From contig NZ_JACHCI010000002.1 in NCBI RefSeq assembly GCF_014200675.1, positions 248,001-312,000 of the forward strand: a stretch of DNA of 64,000 nucleotides. Direction: 5' to 3'. The notes under the pieces were generated by a model. That model saw only the letters and a program-made list of their open reading frames with translations. It was not told the DNA's origin and did no database searches. The position numbers and the translations under genes are program-made. Every line of letters starts with the position of its first letter. Position 1 is the first letter of the stretch. Source of the DNA: Janthinobacterium saanense. Lineage in GTDB: Bacteria; Pseudomonadota; Gammaproteobacteria; Burkholderiales; Burkholderiaceae_D. This document shows positions 7,255 through 13,937 of this stretch, in pieces.

Positions 7255-8738
7255 AACTGAATCTCACCCTGACCCAGCGCTTGTCGCTGGTGTTCGCCAT
7301 TTTGCTGCTGGCCTGCTGCGGCGCCTCGGCCTGGCTGCAGATACGCTCGAACAGCATGCATGAAAAGGAAGTAGTGCAGGGCTTGTCGCGCGGCGTGGCG
7401 GAAAGCATCGCCCACGATACCCCGGTGATGGGCGAGCATGGCTTGATGCCCGACGCCGTGCGGCGCATGTTCGACCAGTTGATGACGGTCAACCCCAGCG
7501 TCGAAGTCTATCTGCTGGACCCGCATGGCGTGATTATCGGCCATGCGGCGCCGGCCGGCCACTTGCTGCGCCCCGTAGTGAACCTGGCGCCCATCCACCG
7601 CTTCCTGATTGGCGGCATGTTGCCGATCCTGGGCGACGATCCGCGCAGTATCGATGGCAAGAAGGTCTTCAGCGTGGCTGCCTTGCGTTCGGGCGCGCAT
7701 CAGGATGGCCCTGTTTCCGGCTATATCTATGTGGTGCTGCAGGGCGAAGAACATGACCGACTGGCCGCGCGCGTGGCGGCCAGCTCCGTGCTGCGCAATA
7801 CCTTGTGGTCGATGGCCCTGGTTGGCTTGCTGGTCCTGGTGGCCGGCCTGGTGGCCTTGCGCCTGATCACGCGGCCGCTGCACCGCTTGACGGAAACCAT
7901 GCGCGACTTCGACACTCACGCGGAGCCGGTGGAATTGCCCTTGACGACCACGCCAGCCAGTGCCGGCCAGCGCGATGAAATCGCCGTGCTTGAAACGGCG
8001 TTCGCGCAAATGTCCGGGCGCATCGGCGAACAATGGCGCACCCTGTCGCGGCAAGACCAGGAACGGCGCGAGCTGGTGGCCAATATCTCGCACGATCTGC
8101 GCACGCCCCTGGGTTCCTTGCATGGCTACCTGGAAACCCTGCTGCTGAAAGACGCCACCCTGGCGCCGGCCGAGCGCCAGCGCTACCTGGGCATTGCGCT
8201 GGCGCAAAGCAGCAAAGTAGGCAAGCTGGCGCAGTCGCTGTTCGAACTGGCGCGGCTGGAACATGGCTCGGTCGAACCGGTGGCCGAAGATTTCCTGCTC
8301 AGCGACCTGATACAGGACGTGTACCAGAAATGCGAACTGAAGGCGCAGGCCGGCCAGGTCAGCCTGGAGGCCAGCATGCCGCGCGACGCTAACCTGGTGC
8401 ACGCCGACCTGGGCCTGATCGAGCGCGTGCTGACCAACCTGCTCGATAACGCCATCCGCCACACGCCAGCCGGCGGCAAAGTAACCGTGGCGCTGCGAAG
8501 GGAAGGGCGGCAAGTGCTGGTGACAGTCAGCGATACAGGGCAGGGCATCCCGCCCCAGTTGCTGGAAAAACTGTTCCGCCGCCCCTTCAGCCCCGGCACC
8601 GACGGCCGCAACGGCGGCCTGGGCCTGCTGATCGTCCAGCGCATCCTGCAATTACATGGTAGCGCTATTGAATTGCGCAGCGAGCCAGGCAAGGGCGCTG
8701 TGTTCTGTTTTGCGCTGCAGGCGGCTGGGCGCGCTTGA
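7251..8738 (+). CDS. Membrane sensor histidine kinase, partner of the preceding regulator
   Basis: The 495-residue kinase has a transmembrane helix at about 8-28, a periplasmic sensor region of about 150 residues, a second helix at about 184-206, and a HAMP segment. A HisKA helix follows, with the phosphorylated His at about 281 (ISHDLRTPLGS). The HATPase has N-box NLLDNAIRH, DTGQGIP and GGLGLLIVQ. It starts with GTG at 7251, overlapping the regulator stop. The periplasmic domain resembles no ligand-binding family I can name. Placement next to periplasmic Msr genes makes an envelope oxidation signal plausible, analogous in logic to E. coli HprSR (YedVW) and msrPQ. Confidence 0.92.
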   Translation: MKLNLTLTQRLSLVFAILLLACCGASAWLQIRSNSMHEKEVVQGLSRGVAESIAHDTPVMGEHGLMPDAVRRMFDQLMTVNPSVEVYLLDPHGVIIGHAAPAGHLLRPVVNLAPIHRFLIGGMLPILGDDPRSIDGKKVFSVAALRSGAHQDGPVSGYIYVVLQGEEHDRLAARVAASSVLRNTLWSMALVGLLVLVAGLVALRLITRPLHRLTETMRDFDTHAEPVELPLTTTPASAGQRDEIAVLETAFAQMSGRIGEQWRTLSRQDQERRELVANISHDLRTPLGSLHGYLETLLLKDATLAPAERQRYLGIALAQSSKVGKLAQSLFELARLEHGSVEPVAEDFLLSDLIQDVYQKCELKAQAGQVSLEASMPRDANLVHADLGLIERVLTNLLDNAIRHTPAGGKVTVALRREGRQVLVTVSDTGQGIPPQLLEKLFRRPFSPGTDGRNGGLGLLIVQRILQLHGSAIELRSEPGKGAVFCFALQAAGRA

Positions 8739-8760
8739 ATCAGCAGGGGAGTGTACGTGC

Positions 8761-8806
8761 AATTCGTTAAGACCGCGGGTGGGTTCGATCCCTGCCAGCC
8801 ATACCA
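8761..8806 (+). tRNA. tRNA 3'-end-like fragment (possible attachment site)
   Basis: The segment reads like the T-arm and acceptor end of a tRNA: stem GTGGG, loop TTCGATC (8784-8790), stem CCTGC, acceptor strand CAGCCAT, then ACCA at 8803-8806. No convincing D-arm, anticodon arm or complete 5' acceptor strand precedes it, because the histidine kinase stop lies only about 20 bases upstream. It may be the relic of a tRNA or tmRNA end left by integration. No second copy was found at the far end of the island. Confidence 0.35.
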
Positions 8807-8887
8807 TCTCCCTCGATATTTTCATGCATCCGCATCCAATCCAGCCATGTGTACGTAAGTGTCTGAACGTAACAGAGAGGACATCGC

Positions 8888-9508
8888 ATGGCAAATTGAT
8901 TAAACCAGCAATTTATAAACGATCCGGAGAGATTTCTTTCTGGTTGCAAGAGCATCGACACGGCGAAGACGCAGCACGGCTCCGGCTATGCCATCGACGC
9001 GAACGGCATCGCCAGTCTCGACATGGTCGCTTATTCGCCGTCGCAGGTGATGGTCAAGCAGGCCGACGGTCGCTTCTTCAGCGAGACGCCGATCAGGGCT
9101 TATTATTTGCCGTCCCAGGTCAACCAGACCATGTCCATGAACTTGGGCAACAGCAGCAATTTCTTCTTCACCGACCTGATCACTGGCTGCCAGTTCATGG
9201 CTTATGGTAACAATCGGCATAACCTCACGGTTTGCCACATCAACGCGCTGGACGAAGGGGCCCCCGCCTACGAACGGGCGGCGGCGGGCATCCGCTCGCA
9301 TCGTTTTCCGATTGAAATCATTCATGGGCCGAGCCAGTACCGCGCAGGTCTGTCGGCGGTGGATGGGCCCAACTCCGTCGTCACCGTCATCGGCTGGCGC
9401 CGCGCGGATGGATGGCATTTTTATGCTCGCCAGTGCGTCAACTCGCCGAACAACAAGTTTGTGGTCGGCACGGCGGCGACCGAATTGCTACCGGCGCGCA
9501 GATACTAG
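8888..9508 (+). pseudogene. Unknown protein interrupted by TGA at codon 4; possible CNF1/BLF1-like motif
   Basis: A good ribosome site (AGAGAGGA) precedes ATG at 8888, but codon 4 is TGA (8897-8899). The same frame then stays open for 203 codons to 9508. A single TGG-to-TGA change would explain this; the next in-frame ATG is at 9023 and would lose 44 residues. The family is not recognised with certainty. The segment around LITGCQFMAYG, followed 16 residues after the Cys by His in VCHIN, fits the [ST]GC...H pattern of CNF1, BLF1 and CheD-type glutamine deamidases. That reading is tentative. It sits between the two-component genes and the island. Confidence 0.55.
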
Positions 9509-9599
9509 AATAGCCGCCGAAGCCGCTGCGCGTTTGCGGCGTCCCGGCCGATGGCGGGGATCACCGCGTCCATGTCCTGGCCGGCCGTGCTGGCCATGC

Positions 9600-9866
9600 C
9601 AGCGCCGACCTGCTGCGGCTGCACCTGCGCGACGAAGGCTATGAGGTATGCCATTGCGCCGATGGCGACCTGGGTTTGCAGCAGCTGCGCCAGGGCGGCT
9701 GGGATGCGCTGATCCTCGACTTGATGCTGCCCGGCGTGGATGGCCTGGAAATTTGCCGCCATGCCCACTTACACGCCCATCACCAGCGGCCCGCGCCAGT
9801 GAAGTGCACCGCATCCTGGGCCTGGAACTGGGCGCCGACGATTACCTGGCCAAGCCGTTTTCCTTA
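9600..9866 (+). pseudogene. Fragment of a response regulator gene, copy of 6582-6870
   Basis: This stretch repeats part of the regulator gene at 6535-7254. Bases 9643-9720 are identical to 6622-6699 (78 in a row), with scattered third-position changes on either side. Deletions after 9750 (about 11 bases missing opposite 6753-6763, and others near 6776-6790) destroy the frame, and a TGA appears. Homology stops after the AKPFS codons and runs into unrelated sequence. It has no start and no DNA-binding domain, so it is a dead remnant of a duplication or of a related gene. Confidence 0.85.
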
Positions 9867-9906
9867 TTCATTGCGCTGTCCACGAGCTAGCCAGTGCACA
9901 GCCACC

Positions 9907-10149
9907 TTAGTACGGGTTGTCTTCACGCATGCGTTCACGACACTGTTGTAAAGCCCTGATGAGCATGTCGAGTTGAGACTGGCGCGTAGCAAGGGGATGC
10001 TCCGCTACAGTAGATCTCAAAATATCATGATGATCAATCCAGAACAGCCCAGGAGTTTCGAGGAATTTCTGATACTCGTCATCTGACATTCGTGCCATGG
10101 TAGGTATGTCTACCGCTTCGATCTCGATAGTGCCTTTGTAGGTTGACAT
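9907..10149 (-). CDS. Hypothetical protein (80 aa)
   Basis: A small acidic protein with no recognised family. It begins at 10149 with AAAGG about 8 bases upstream. It has a Thr/Ile-rich N-terminal strand (TIEIEAVDIPTM), then a charged helical region ending QQCRERMREDNPY. It is the last gene of the minus-strand series of small genes in the island, which supports its reality. No function can be offered. Confidence 0.55.
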   Translation of the reverse strand: MSTYKGTIEIEAVDIPTMARMSDDEYQKFLETPGLFWIDHHDILRSTVAEHPLATRQSQLDMLIRALQQCRERMREDNPY

Positions 10150-10205
10150 TGACGCCTTTGGTAGATTGATTAAGAATCGGGAGAATAATACGTTTTCCTA
10201 TGGAT

Positions 10206-10430
10206 CTATTCGAAACCGATTTCGGTAGCGCTGACCTTTATGGCGTGCCGGTCCCAGTTGCCACCACCGATCTTGGTGCGGACCTTAACTTCCATTTTGG
10301 CGGGGGCTCGGACGGTGCCGTCTTCTTGAACATAGATCCTCCCCTCTGCCATTAAATCAGTTGCTTTCGCCATACCACGCTTGATGCCTCGCACGAAGAC
10401 GGGGTCCGAAGACGGGGTCAGTTCTGCCAT
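10206..10430 (-). CDS. Hypothetical protein (74 aa), start lies inside a repeat
   Basis: A small protein with a basic, strand-rich C-terminal half (KMEVKVRTKIGG, WDRHAIKVS). The first ATG at 10430 lies within a 28-bp element that is repeated inverted at 10598-10625, so the first residues (MAELTP) may have been supplied by the repeat. An alternative start at the internal Met20 (MAKATDL, 10373) would give 55 residues. No known domain; part of the island gene series. Confidence 0.5.
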   Translation of the reverse strand: MAELTPSSDPVFVRGIKRGMAKATDLMAEGRIYVQEDGTVRAPAKMEVKVRTKIGGGNWDRHAIKVSATEIGFE

Positions 10431-10625
10431 TCAGACACGACCTCATGTATCTGCGACATACCAAATACAATATTGTGCAAATTAATAATCTATATTTATT
10501 AACAGTTCATAAAGACTCCAATATAGCGCTCGATGCTTATTTAAGTAGGCGATGCAATTAGCAATTTCCAATTAATAGGAAAAAAATACAGCCGAGCTCG
10601 TGTCTGAATGGCAGAACTGACCCCG
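10413..10625. repeat. 28-bp inverted repeat pair around an AT-rich spacer
   Basis: TCGTGTCTGAATGGCAGAAC continues with TGACCCCG at 10598-10625 on the plus strand, and the same 28 bases occur on the minus strand at 10440-10413. The 157 bases between (10441-10597) are AT-rich and contain no gene. The arrangement resembles a REP/REPIN or MITE-like element. It also creates the ATG of the adjacent 74-aa gene. Confidence 0.75.
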
Positions 10626-10633
10626 GCTTCGTT

Positions 10634-10686
10634 GCCGACGTTCTCAATACACTAAGCCCGTAATGCGGGCCGTGGGCGCTGCTGTG
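10634..10686 (-). terminator. Hairpin element, copy 1 (GCCCG-TAATG-CGGGC)
   Basis: This hairpin (stem 10656-10660 with 10666-10670) lies just downstream of the 57-aa gene stop at 10699. A closely similar stretch of about 50 bases recurs at 12250-12300, also just downstream of a stop codon. Position suggests a repeated terminator or processing hairpin. Confidence 0.5.
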
Positions 10687-10698
10687 AGTGAATTTCCT

Positions 10699-10872
10699 TT
10701 ACCGGCGTTTGCCGTTTTCAAACGAACCAGGAAGCATTGGCGAGCCTTTACTCACTGTCTTGCCACGCCGCTTCGTCATGATTTTTTTATATAGCGCATG
10801 CCGATATTCGGGCTCCACCGCCAGCAGCTTACCGGCCAATCCTCTAGGCCTCTTCTTCGGCGGCTTTGCCAT
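10699..10872 (-). CDS. Small basic protein (57 aa)
   Basis: A lysine/arginine-rich protein (MAKPPKKRPRG at the start, ENGKRR at the end). The start at 10872 has GGAA 7 bases upstream and lies 13 bases after the stop of the preceding 113-aa gene, so the two are probably co-transcribed. A longer frame to 10968 would overlap that gene and lacks a ribosome site. Strong basic charge is compatible with nucleic-acid binding, but no family is recognised. Confidence 0.55.
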   Translation of the reverse strand: MAKPPKKRPRGLAGKLLAVEPEYRHALYKKIMTKRRGKTVSKGSPMLPGSFENGKRR

Positions 10873-10885
10873 ACGTTTTCCGGTG

Positions 10886-11227
10886 TTATTGGTACTTATG
10901 ACCGTGAATTGAAAAGAATGAATCCGCAGCCTTCTCAGGCTCACCTTTGTACGGGTCTTCAGGGACATATAGCTTTGCTAGCGCATCCGCTCGCTTCAAA
11001 GGCAATCCGAGATAAGTCAATCGATTCCCAAACCGTTTAGCTTCTGACAATTCATCTTCAGCGTGTTCAATTCTCATCTTCACCGTTTCCACATCAGCCA
11101 GCTTTTGAGACTGCACCATGGCAGATACTACTGCCTGAAGCACCTTGTCCTGCAAATGGTCCATGTTCGCCTTCGACAGTATTTCACCAACATAAGGTAT
11201 TTCTAACTCGATTTTCAAAAGGTTCAT
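10886..11227 (-). CDS. Hypothetical protein (113 aa), helical
   Basis: The middle of the protein is a long predicted helix rich in Glu, Lys and Ala (KMRIEHAEDELSEAKRFG), preceded by KVLQAVVSAMVQSQK. The ribosome site before 11227 is weak. It sits in the minus-strand island series, directly before the 57-aa basic protein. No family is recognised; a phage or plasmid accessory role is only inferred from context. Confidence 0.55.
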   Translation of the reverse strand: MNLLKIELEIPYVGEILSKANMDHLQDKVLQAVVSAMVQSQKLADVETVKMRIEHAEDELSEAKRFGNRLTYLGLPLKRADALAKLYVPEDPYKGEPEKAADSFFSIHGHKYQ

Positions 11228-11300
11228 TTAACGGGCTTTCAAATTTTAAATTTTTCGCAGCATCCGGCCGCTACGAACACGCCTGATGGCATCGATTTTC

Positions 11301-11513
11301 CTATTCATCCTTCTGCGGAGGCATTGCACTGGCATGCAAACATTTAACAGCAGCTGCGTGTTCATAGCAAAGAGCCACGCGGCCAGTTTTGGTATCCAAG
11401 ACCCACGCGCGGTCATCTTCTGGCGTTGAGGCTTTGCTTGCCGCGATCTGATATCGTCCGGGCTGGTCACAGCCGACCAGAATCATCAATATGATTGTAG
11501 AAAGATAGCGCAC
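11301..11513 (-). CDS. Small lipoprotein (70 aa)
   Basis: A GTG start at 11513 with GGAA just upstream gives a protein beginning with a short hydrophobic signal ending ILVGC, a good lipobox. The mature part is about 55 residues with two further Cys (ALCYEHAAAVKC) that could form a disulfide. It starts 10 bases after the stop of the 73-aa gene. It could be an Rz1-like or entry-exclusion-type lipoprotein of a mobile element, but nothing specific shows this. A longer in-frame reading to 11633 overlaps the upstream gene and is rejected. Confidence 0.55.
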   Translation of the reverse strand: MRYLSTIILMILVGCDQPGRYQIAASKASTPEDDRAWVLDTKTGRVALCYEHAAAVKCLHASAMPPQKDE

Positions 11514-11523
11514 GATTTCCGAT

Positions 11524-11745
11524 TCACTCTGCTTCGATAGTGAACTTCGCTTCACCGCTCGATGTTCGGACGACAGCATCTTTGATGTGTCCAATAAGTC
11601 GTCCCCCTGCTTCGTAAAACTCATCGCCATCAATACGATAAAAAAGGCTCACGCCATTCCGAACGAACTCGTCCTCATCAATCTGACCGATGTATCCGCC
11701 ATCTAGCGTTTTAACGATGTATCGTCCCTTGCTGTAGTCGATCAT
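11524..11745 (-). CDS. Hypothetical protein (73 aa)
   Basis: A small acidic, strand-rich protein (GRYIVKTLDGGYIGQIDEDE, then FYRIDGDEFYEAGGRLIG) with a good ribosome site (AAAGG, 6-base spacing). The repeated YxG/GxI pattern suggests a compact beta fold. It is followed by the small lipoprotein gene after 10 bases. No function is known to me. Confidence 0.6.
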   Translation of the reverse strand: MIDYSKGRYIVKTLDGGYIGQIDEDEFVRNGVSLFYRIDGDEFYEAGGRLIGHIKDAVVRTSSGEAKFTIEAE

Positions 11746-11848
11746 AGTGAACCTTTTAATTATTCGGCAACCGGCCGTTTGTGGGGGCGATTAACATGCC
11801 ATTTTTCCTATTCCAGTTTTCGCTTCAGCTAACGAGCCCAGGCCTTGC

Positions 11849-12220
11849 TTATGCCGCCCTACGCGCCGCAGGCGGCGTCCAGCCTTGCCCGAGGGCGATG
11901 ATTTGCCATTCGGGCTGGACCGACATGATCGCGTTGTCGCAATAGTGCTTGACCTGTTCAATGGCAAGGCCGCGCTGCTTGTGGCCGGGGCCCGTGCTGC
12001 ACTTGAAGCGGTGGGCCAGTTCTAGGATGTTGACCTTGGCGTCCTTCTCGCCGATCTTCGGCCGCACCAGGTCGGCAAGACCTTTGGCCATGTGTTGCAG
12101 CTTGGGGTCGTCGGTGTCGATGGACAGGTCCGACAGCTTGTTGGCCAAGTTGGTGCCGGTGGCCTTAGTGGACAGCAATTTGAGGCAAGTCTTGTAGTGC
12201 TTTTTGTCGTCGATCGCCAT
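11849..12220 (-). CDS. Hypothetical protein (123 aa)
   Basis: The protein starts at 12220 after GAGGAAA. It has a helical N-terminal half (KHYKTCLKLLSTKATG, LSDLSIDTDDPKLQHMAKGL) and a region with FKCSTGPGHKQRGL and HYCDNAI. It has two Cys in the C-terminal half but no recognisable metal site. GC content is closer to the host chromosome than its neighbours. A hairpin element that recurs at 10634 lies between it and the ParB-like gene. No family is recognised. Confidence 0.6.
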   Translation of the reverse strand: MAIDDKKHYKTCLKLLSTKATGTNLANKLSDLSIDTDDPKLQHMAKGLADLVRPKIGEKDAKVNILELAHRFKCSTGPGHKQRGLAIEQVKHYCDNAIMSVQPEWQIIALGQGWTPPAARRAA

Positions 12221-12249
12221 GCTTTATTTTCCTCGCTAGCCGGCAACGT

Positions 12250-12300
12250 ACCGACCTTCTCAATGCACCAGGCCCGTCAAGCGGGCCGTGGGTGCTGCTG
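12250..12300 (-). terminator. Hairpin element, copy 2 (GGCCCG-TCAAG-CGGGCC)
   Basis: The hairpin (12271-12276 with 12282-12287) lies 11-60 bases after the stop of the ParB-like gene and matches copy 1 at 10634-10686 over most of its length, including flanking TTCTCAAT and CCGTGGG. It is probably a shared terminator-like repeat of the island. Confidence 0.5.
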
Positions 12301-12310
12301 CGGTGCCTTC

Positions 12311-12703
12311 CTAGCTTTTGAGCCATTGAGACGTTTGGTCTTGGGAGCCGAACTTCGTTTCAAAAGTAGTCACATCGATGGGTTGAACATTGACCTGCAA
12401 TGCAGCCATACCGTGATCGCGCAGCCAAGCAAAGCGATGTCGACCGTTATTAAACCGCACAAAGCCGTCGACAATACAAACTTCCGGCATCTCCACAGGC
12501 CTCGCTGACATTATCCATTTTGCAAAATTTTCGTACTTGCCAGGCATTCCATTATCGCCGCCAGCTCCAATATATTCATTCGTACTGCGCTGCCATTCAT
12601 GCTCTAGCTTGACGACAGACACCCAAACTGGAACATCTCCAGACTCTGGAAGCACCATCTTCCATTCAATTTTCATCCAATGTCCGGATTTACTTTTTTC
12701 CAT
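12311..12703 (-). CDS. ParB/sulfiredoxin-fold-like protein
   Basis: The 130-residue protein contains the segment DGFVRFNNGRHRFAWLRDHG, which matches the core ParB/Srx-like motif (a hydrophobic strand, then xNGRHRxxxL). Such domains occur in plasmid partition ParB, in CTP-dependent DNA-binding proteins, and in many phage-encoded proteins. The protein is too short for a full ParB and lacks an HTH. It starts 8 bases after the XRE regulator stop, with AGGGA as ribosome site, so the two form an operon. A role in island maintenance or regulation is possible. Confidence 0.6.
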   Translation of the reverse strand: MEKSKSGHWMKIEWKMVLPESGDVPVWVSVVKLEHEWQRSTNEYIGAGGDNGMPGKYENFAKWIMSARPVEMPEVCIVDGFVRFNNGRHRFAWLRDHGMAALQVNVQPIDVTTFETKFGSQDQTSQWLKS

Positions 12704-12711
12704 AATTTTCC

Positions 12712-13047
12712 CTAGAGCTTAATACCAAGGAGGATAGAAACTGCCTTTAATTTTTCGTCTGGTAAAAGGCTCAATTTCTGGGCCAGTGCCAGGAAGTGGG
12801 GATCGATTCCGTGGTCGATGTAGTTCGTCGTCCCGTCTGTTCGCTTAGAGCCCATCCCTGATGACAGCCACAACGCGTCGTCGCCAAGAACAGCGGCTAT
12901 CTCGGTGATGTTTCGAGCTGTCTTGTGCTCCCCGGTCTCCAGCGCACCGATTGTGGATTGCGGAACGCCCACGCGATCCCCCAACGCCTGTTGTGTCAGC
13001 TTCGCTTCAGTTCGTGCTTCCTTCAGCCTGTCCTTGAGTAACGACAT
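12712..13047 (-). CDS. XRE-family (Cro/CI-like) transcriptional regulator
   Basis: The 111-residue protein has a classic HTH_3 domain at about 1-62: RLKEARTEAKLTQQALGDRV, then VPQSTIGALETGEHKTARN and a final AAVLGDDALWLSSG. The remaining 45 residues are probably a dimerisation or small effector region. Its partner gene, the ParB-like protein, starts 8 bases downstream. In an island with a decayed integrase it is likely the element's repressor, though no operator has been shown. Confidence 0.8.
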   Translation of the reverse strand: MSLLKDRLKEARTEAKLTQQALGDRVGVPQSTIGALETGEHKTARNITEIAAVLGDDALWLSSGMGSKRTDGTTNYIDHGIDPHFLALAQKLSLLPDEKLKAVSILLGIKL

Positions 13048-13061
13048 TCCTATTTTCCGGC

Positions 13062-13226
13062 CTACTTTGGCTGCGCCTGGATTGCGCGTTTCAACTTCTG
13101 TTCGGCTGTCTGCAATTGGCTATATGCCCACGGCACATTACCGCCCTTGTCCAGTTCTCCGCCGAGCGCGTTCCGTGCCGCCTCCACAGCCTTTAAGGCA
13201 ACTTTCAGGTCTTTTACGATATCCAT
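13062..13226 (-). CDS. Small helical protein (54 aa)
   Basis: A short frame starting at ATG 13226, with AGGA close upstream, and ending 14 bases before the XRE start. The protein is a helix-rich, Ala/Lys/Gln-rich chain (MDIVKDLKVALKAVEAARN, then QLQTAEQKLKRAIQAQPK). Tight packing between neighbours on the same strand supports it as real. The function is unknown. Confidence 0.5.
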   Translation of the reverse strand: MDIVKDLKVALKAVEAARNALGGELDKGGNVPWAYSQLQTAEQKLKRAIQAQPK

Positions 13227-13237
13227 ATTTCCTGAGG

Positions 13238-13441
13238 TCAGTGCTGTTGAATGGAGCGTGTCGTATTGAGGCCGCGCAGGTTTGTATGCTCGGTGACGGT
13301 GTACCTGGCGATCACTTTGCCATCGGGAGTAATTTCCTCATACTCGTCGATCTCGGTCTGTCCCATCGACCCTTTCGTGCGCGAGCCAACGTGACGCAAT
13401 TCATTGACCGGTGCGATCTTCAATTCGTCTCTCAAATTCAT
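13238..13441 (-). CDS. Hypothetical protein (67 aa)
   Basis: A small protein preceded by GGGGAAA at about 7 bases. It is charged and probably beta-rich (EYEEITPDGKVIARYTVTE). It is spaced 11 bases from the next gene in the same direction. No family is recognised. Confidence 0.5.
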   Translation of the reverse strand: MNLRDELKIAPVNELRHVGSRTKGSMGQTEIDEYEEITPDGKVIARYTVTEHTNLRGLNTTRSIQQH

Positions 13442-13461
13442 AGTTTGTTTCCCCGACTGCT

Positions 13462-13764
13462 TTAGAAGGTTTCCGCAGCATCGCCTGCTGCATCACGCAA
13501 TTCTCGCCCAATTGCTCTTGCCTGCGCCGCAGGGATCTGCCTGCTGGGCACTGGAGGATTCAGCATCGTGGCGAGCGTACCGGTGTCATCGTTATCAGCC
13601 TCGATTTCCTGGCGCAATGATTCGGTTGCCGCCTCAATCGCTTGCTCACGAGTCATGTCGCCAGCCGCGACCAATTCCGCTGCGTCATTTTCGATGCGTT
13701 CGGCACATGCTTCGCGATATTCTTCTTCCGCTTCCTCAACCGCCACTGTTGATCCGTAGCCCAT
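13462..13764 (-). CDS. Acidic helical protein (100 aa)
   Basis: The start at 13764 follows AAGGAG with 7-base spacing; a TTG five codons upstream overlaps the ribosome site. The protein is very rich in Glu and Ala (VAVEEAEEEYREACAER, EQAIEAATESLRQEIEAD) and probably fully helical. Such proteins are common in phages and plasmids, for instance as DNA mimics or scaffold-like accessory factors, but nothing specific identifies this one. Confidence 0.55.
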   Translation of the reverse strand: MGYGSTVAVEEAEEEYREACAERIENDAAELVAAGDMTREQAIEAATESLRQEIEADNDDTGTLATMLNPPVPSRQIPAAQARAIGRELRDAAGDAAETF

Positions 13765-13875
13765 GATGTACTCCTTCAAATCTCATTTGAACCGGCACCA
13801 CACCGGTTCCTCTCAACCTAAAAGTCAGCTCGTGGCTGGCGATGGTCCTGCTATCGTGCGATTTTCCGCTGGAAG

Positions 13876-13920
13876 TTAAGCCGCTTTAACACGTTCGTAA
13901 AGATGGTCTAAGGTGAGCAT
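13876..13920 (-). CDS. Possible 14-codon leader or remnant peptide
   Basis: ATG at 13920 is preceded by AGAGGG and followed by 13 codons (MLTLDHLYERVKAA) and TAA. It lies between the integrase remnant and the 100-aa gene. It may be the start of a truncated gene or a leader peptide; evidence is only the ribosome site. The rest of 13780-13937 shows nothing. Confidence 0.25.
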   Translation of the reverse strand: MLTLDHLYERVKAA

Positions 13921-13937
13921 AGTAATTTTCCCTCTGC

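Noticed and set aside
7218..8651. 477-codon minus-strand frame opposite the histidine kinase
   Set aside because: Gln/His/Arg-rich shadow of a GC-rich coding strand; the plus strand has all kinase motifs.
8656..9210. 184-codon plus-strand frame across the kinase end and the tRNA-like fragment
   Set aside because: It runs through the tRNA-like sequence and a different frame of the interrupted gene; no start site or family match.
9023..9508. Treating the gene at 8888-9508 as intact from ATG 9023
   Set aside because: No ribosome site precedes 9023 and coding-like sequence continues upstream to the ATG at 8888; an interrupted gene explains the data better, though internal initiation is not excluded.
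11246..11470. 74-codon minus-strand frame overlapping the small lipoprotein
   Set aside because: Out of frame with the lipoprotein, which has a lipobox and tight spacing to its neighbour; this frame has neither.
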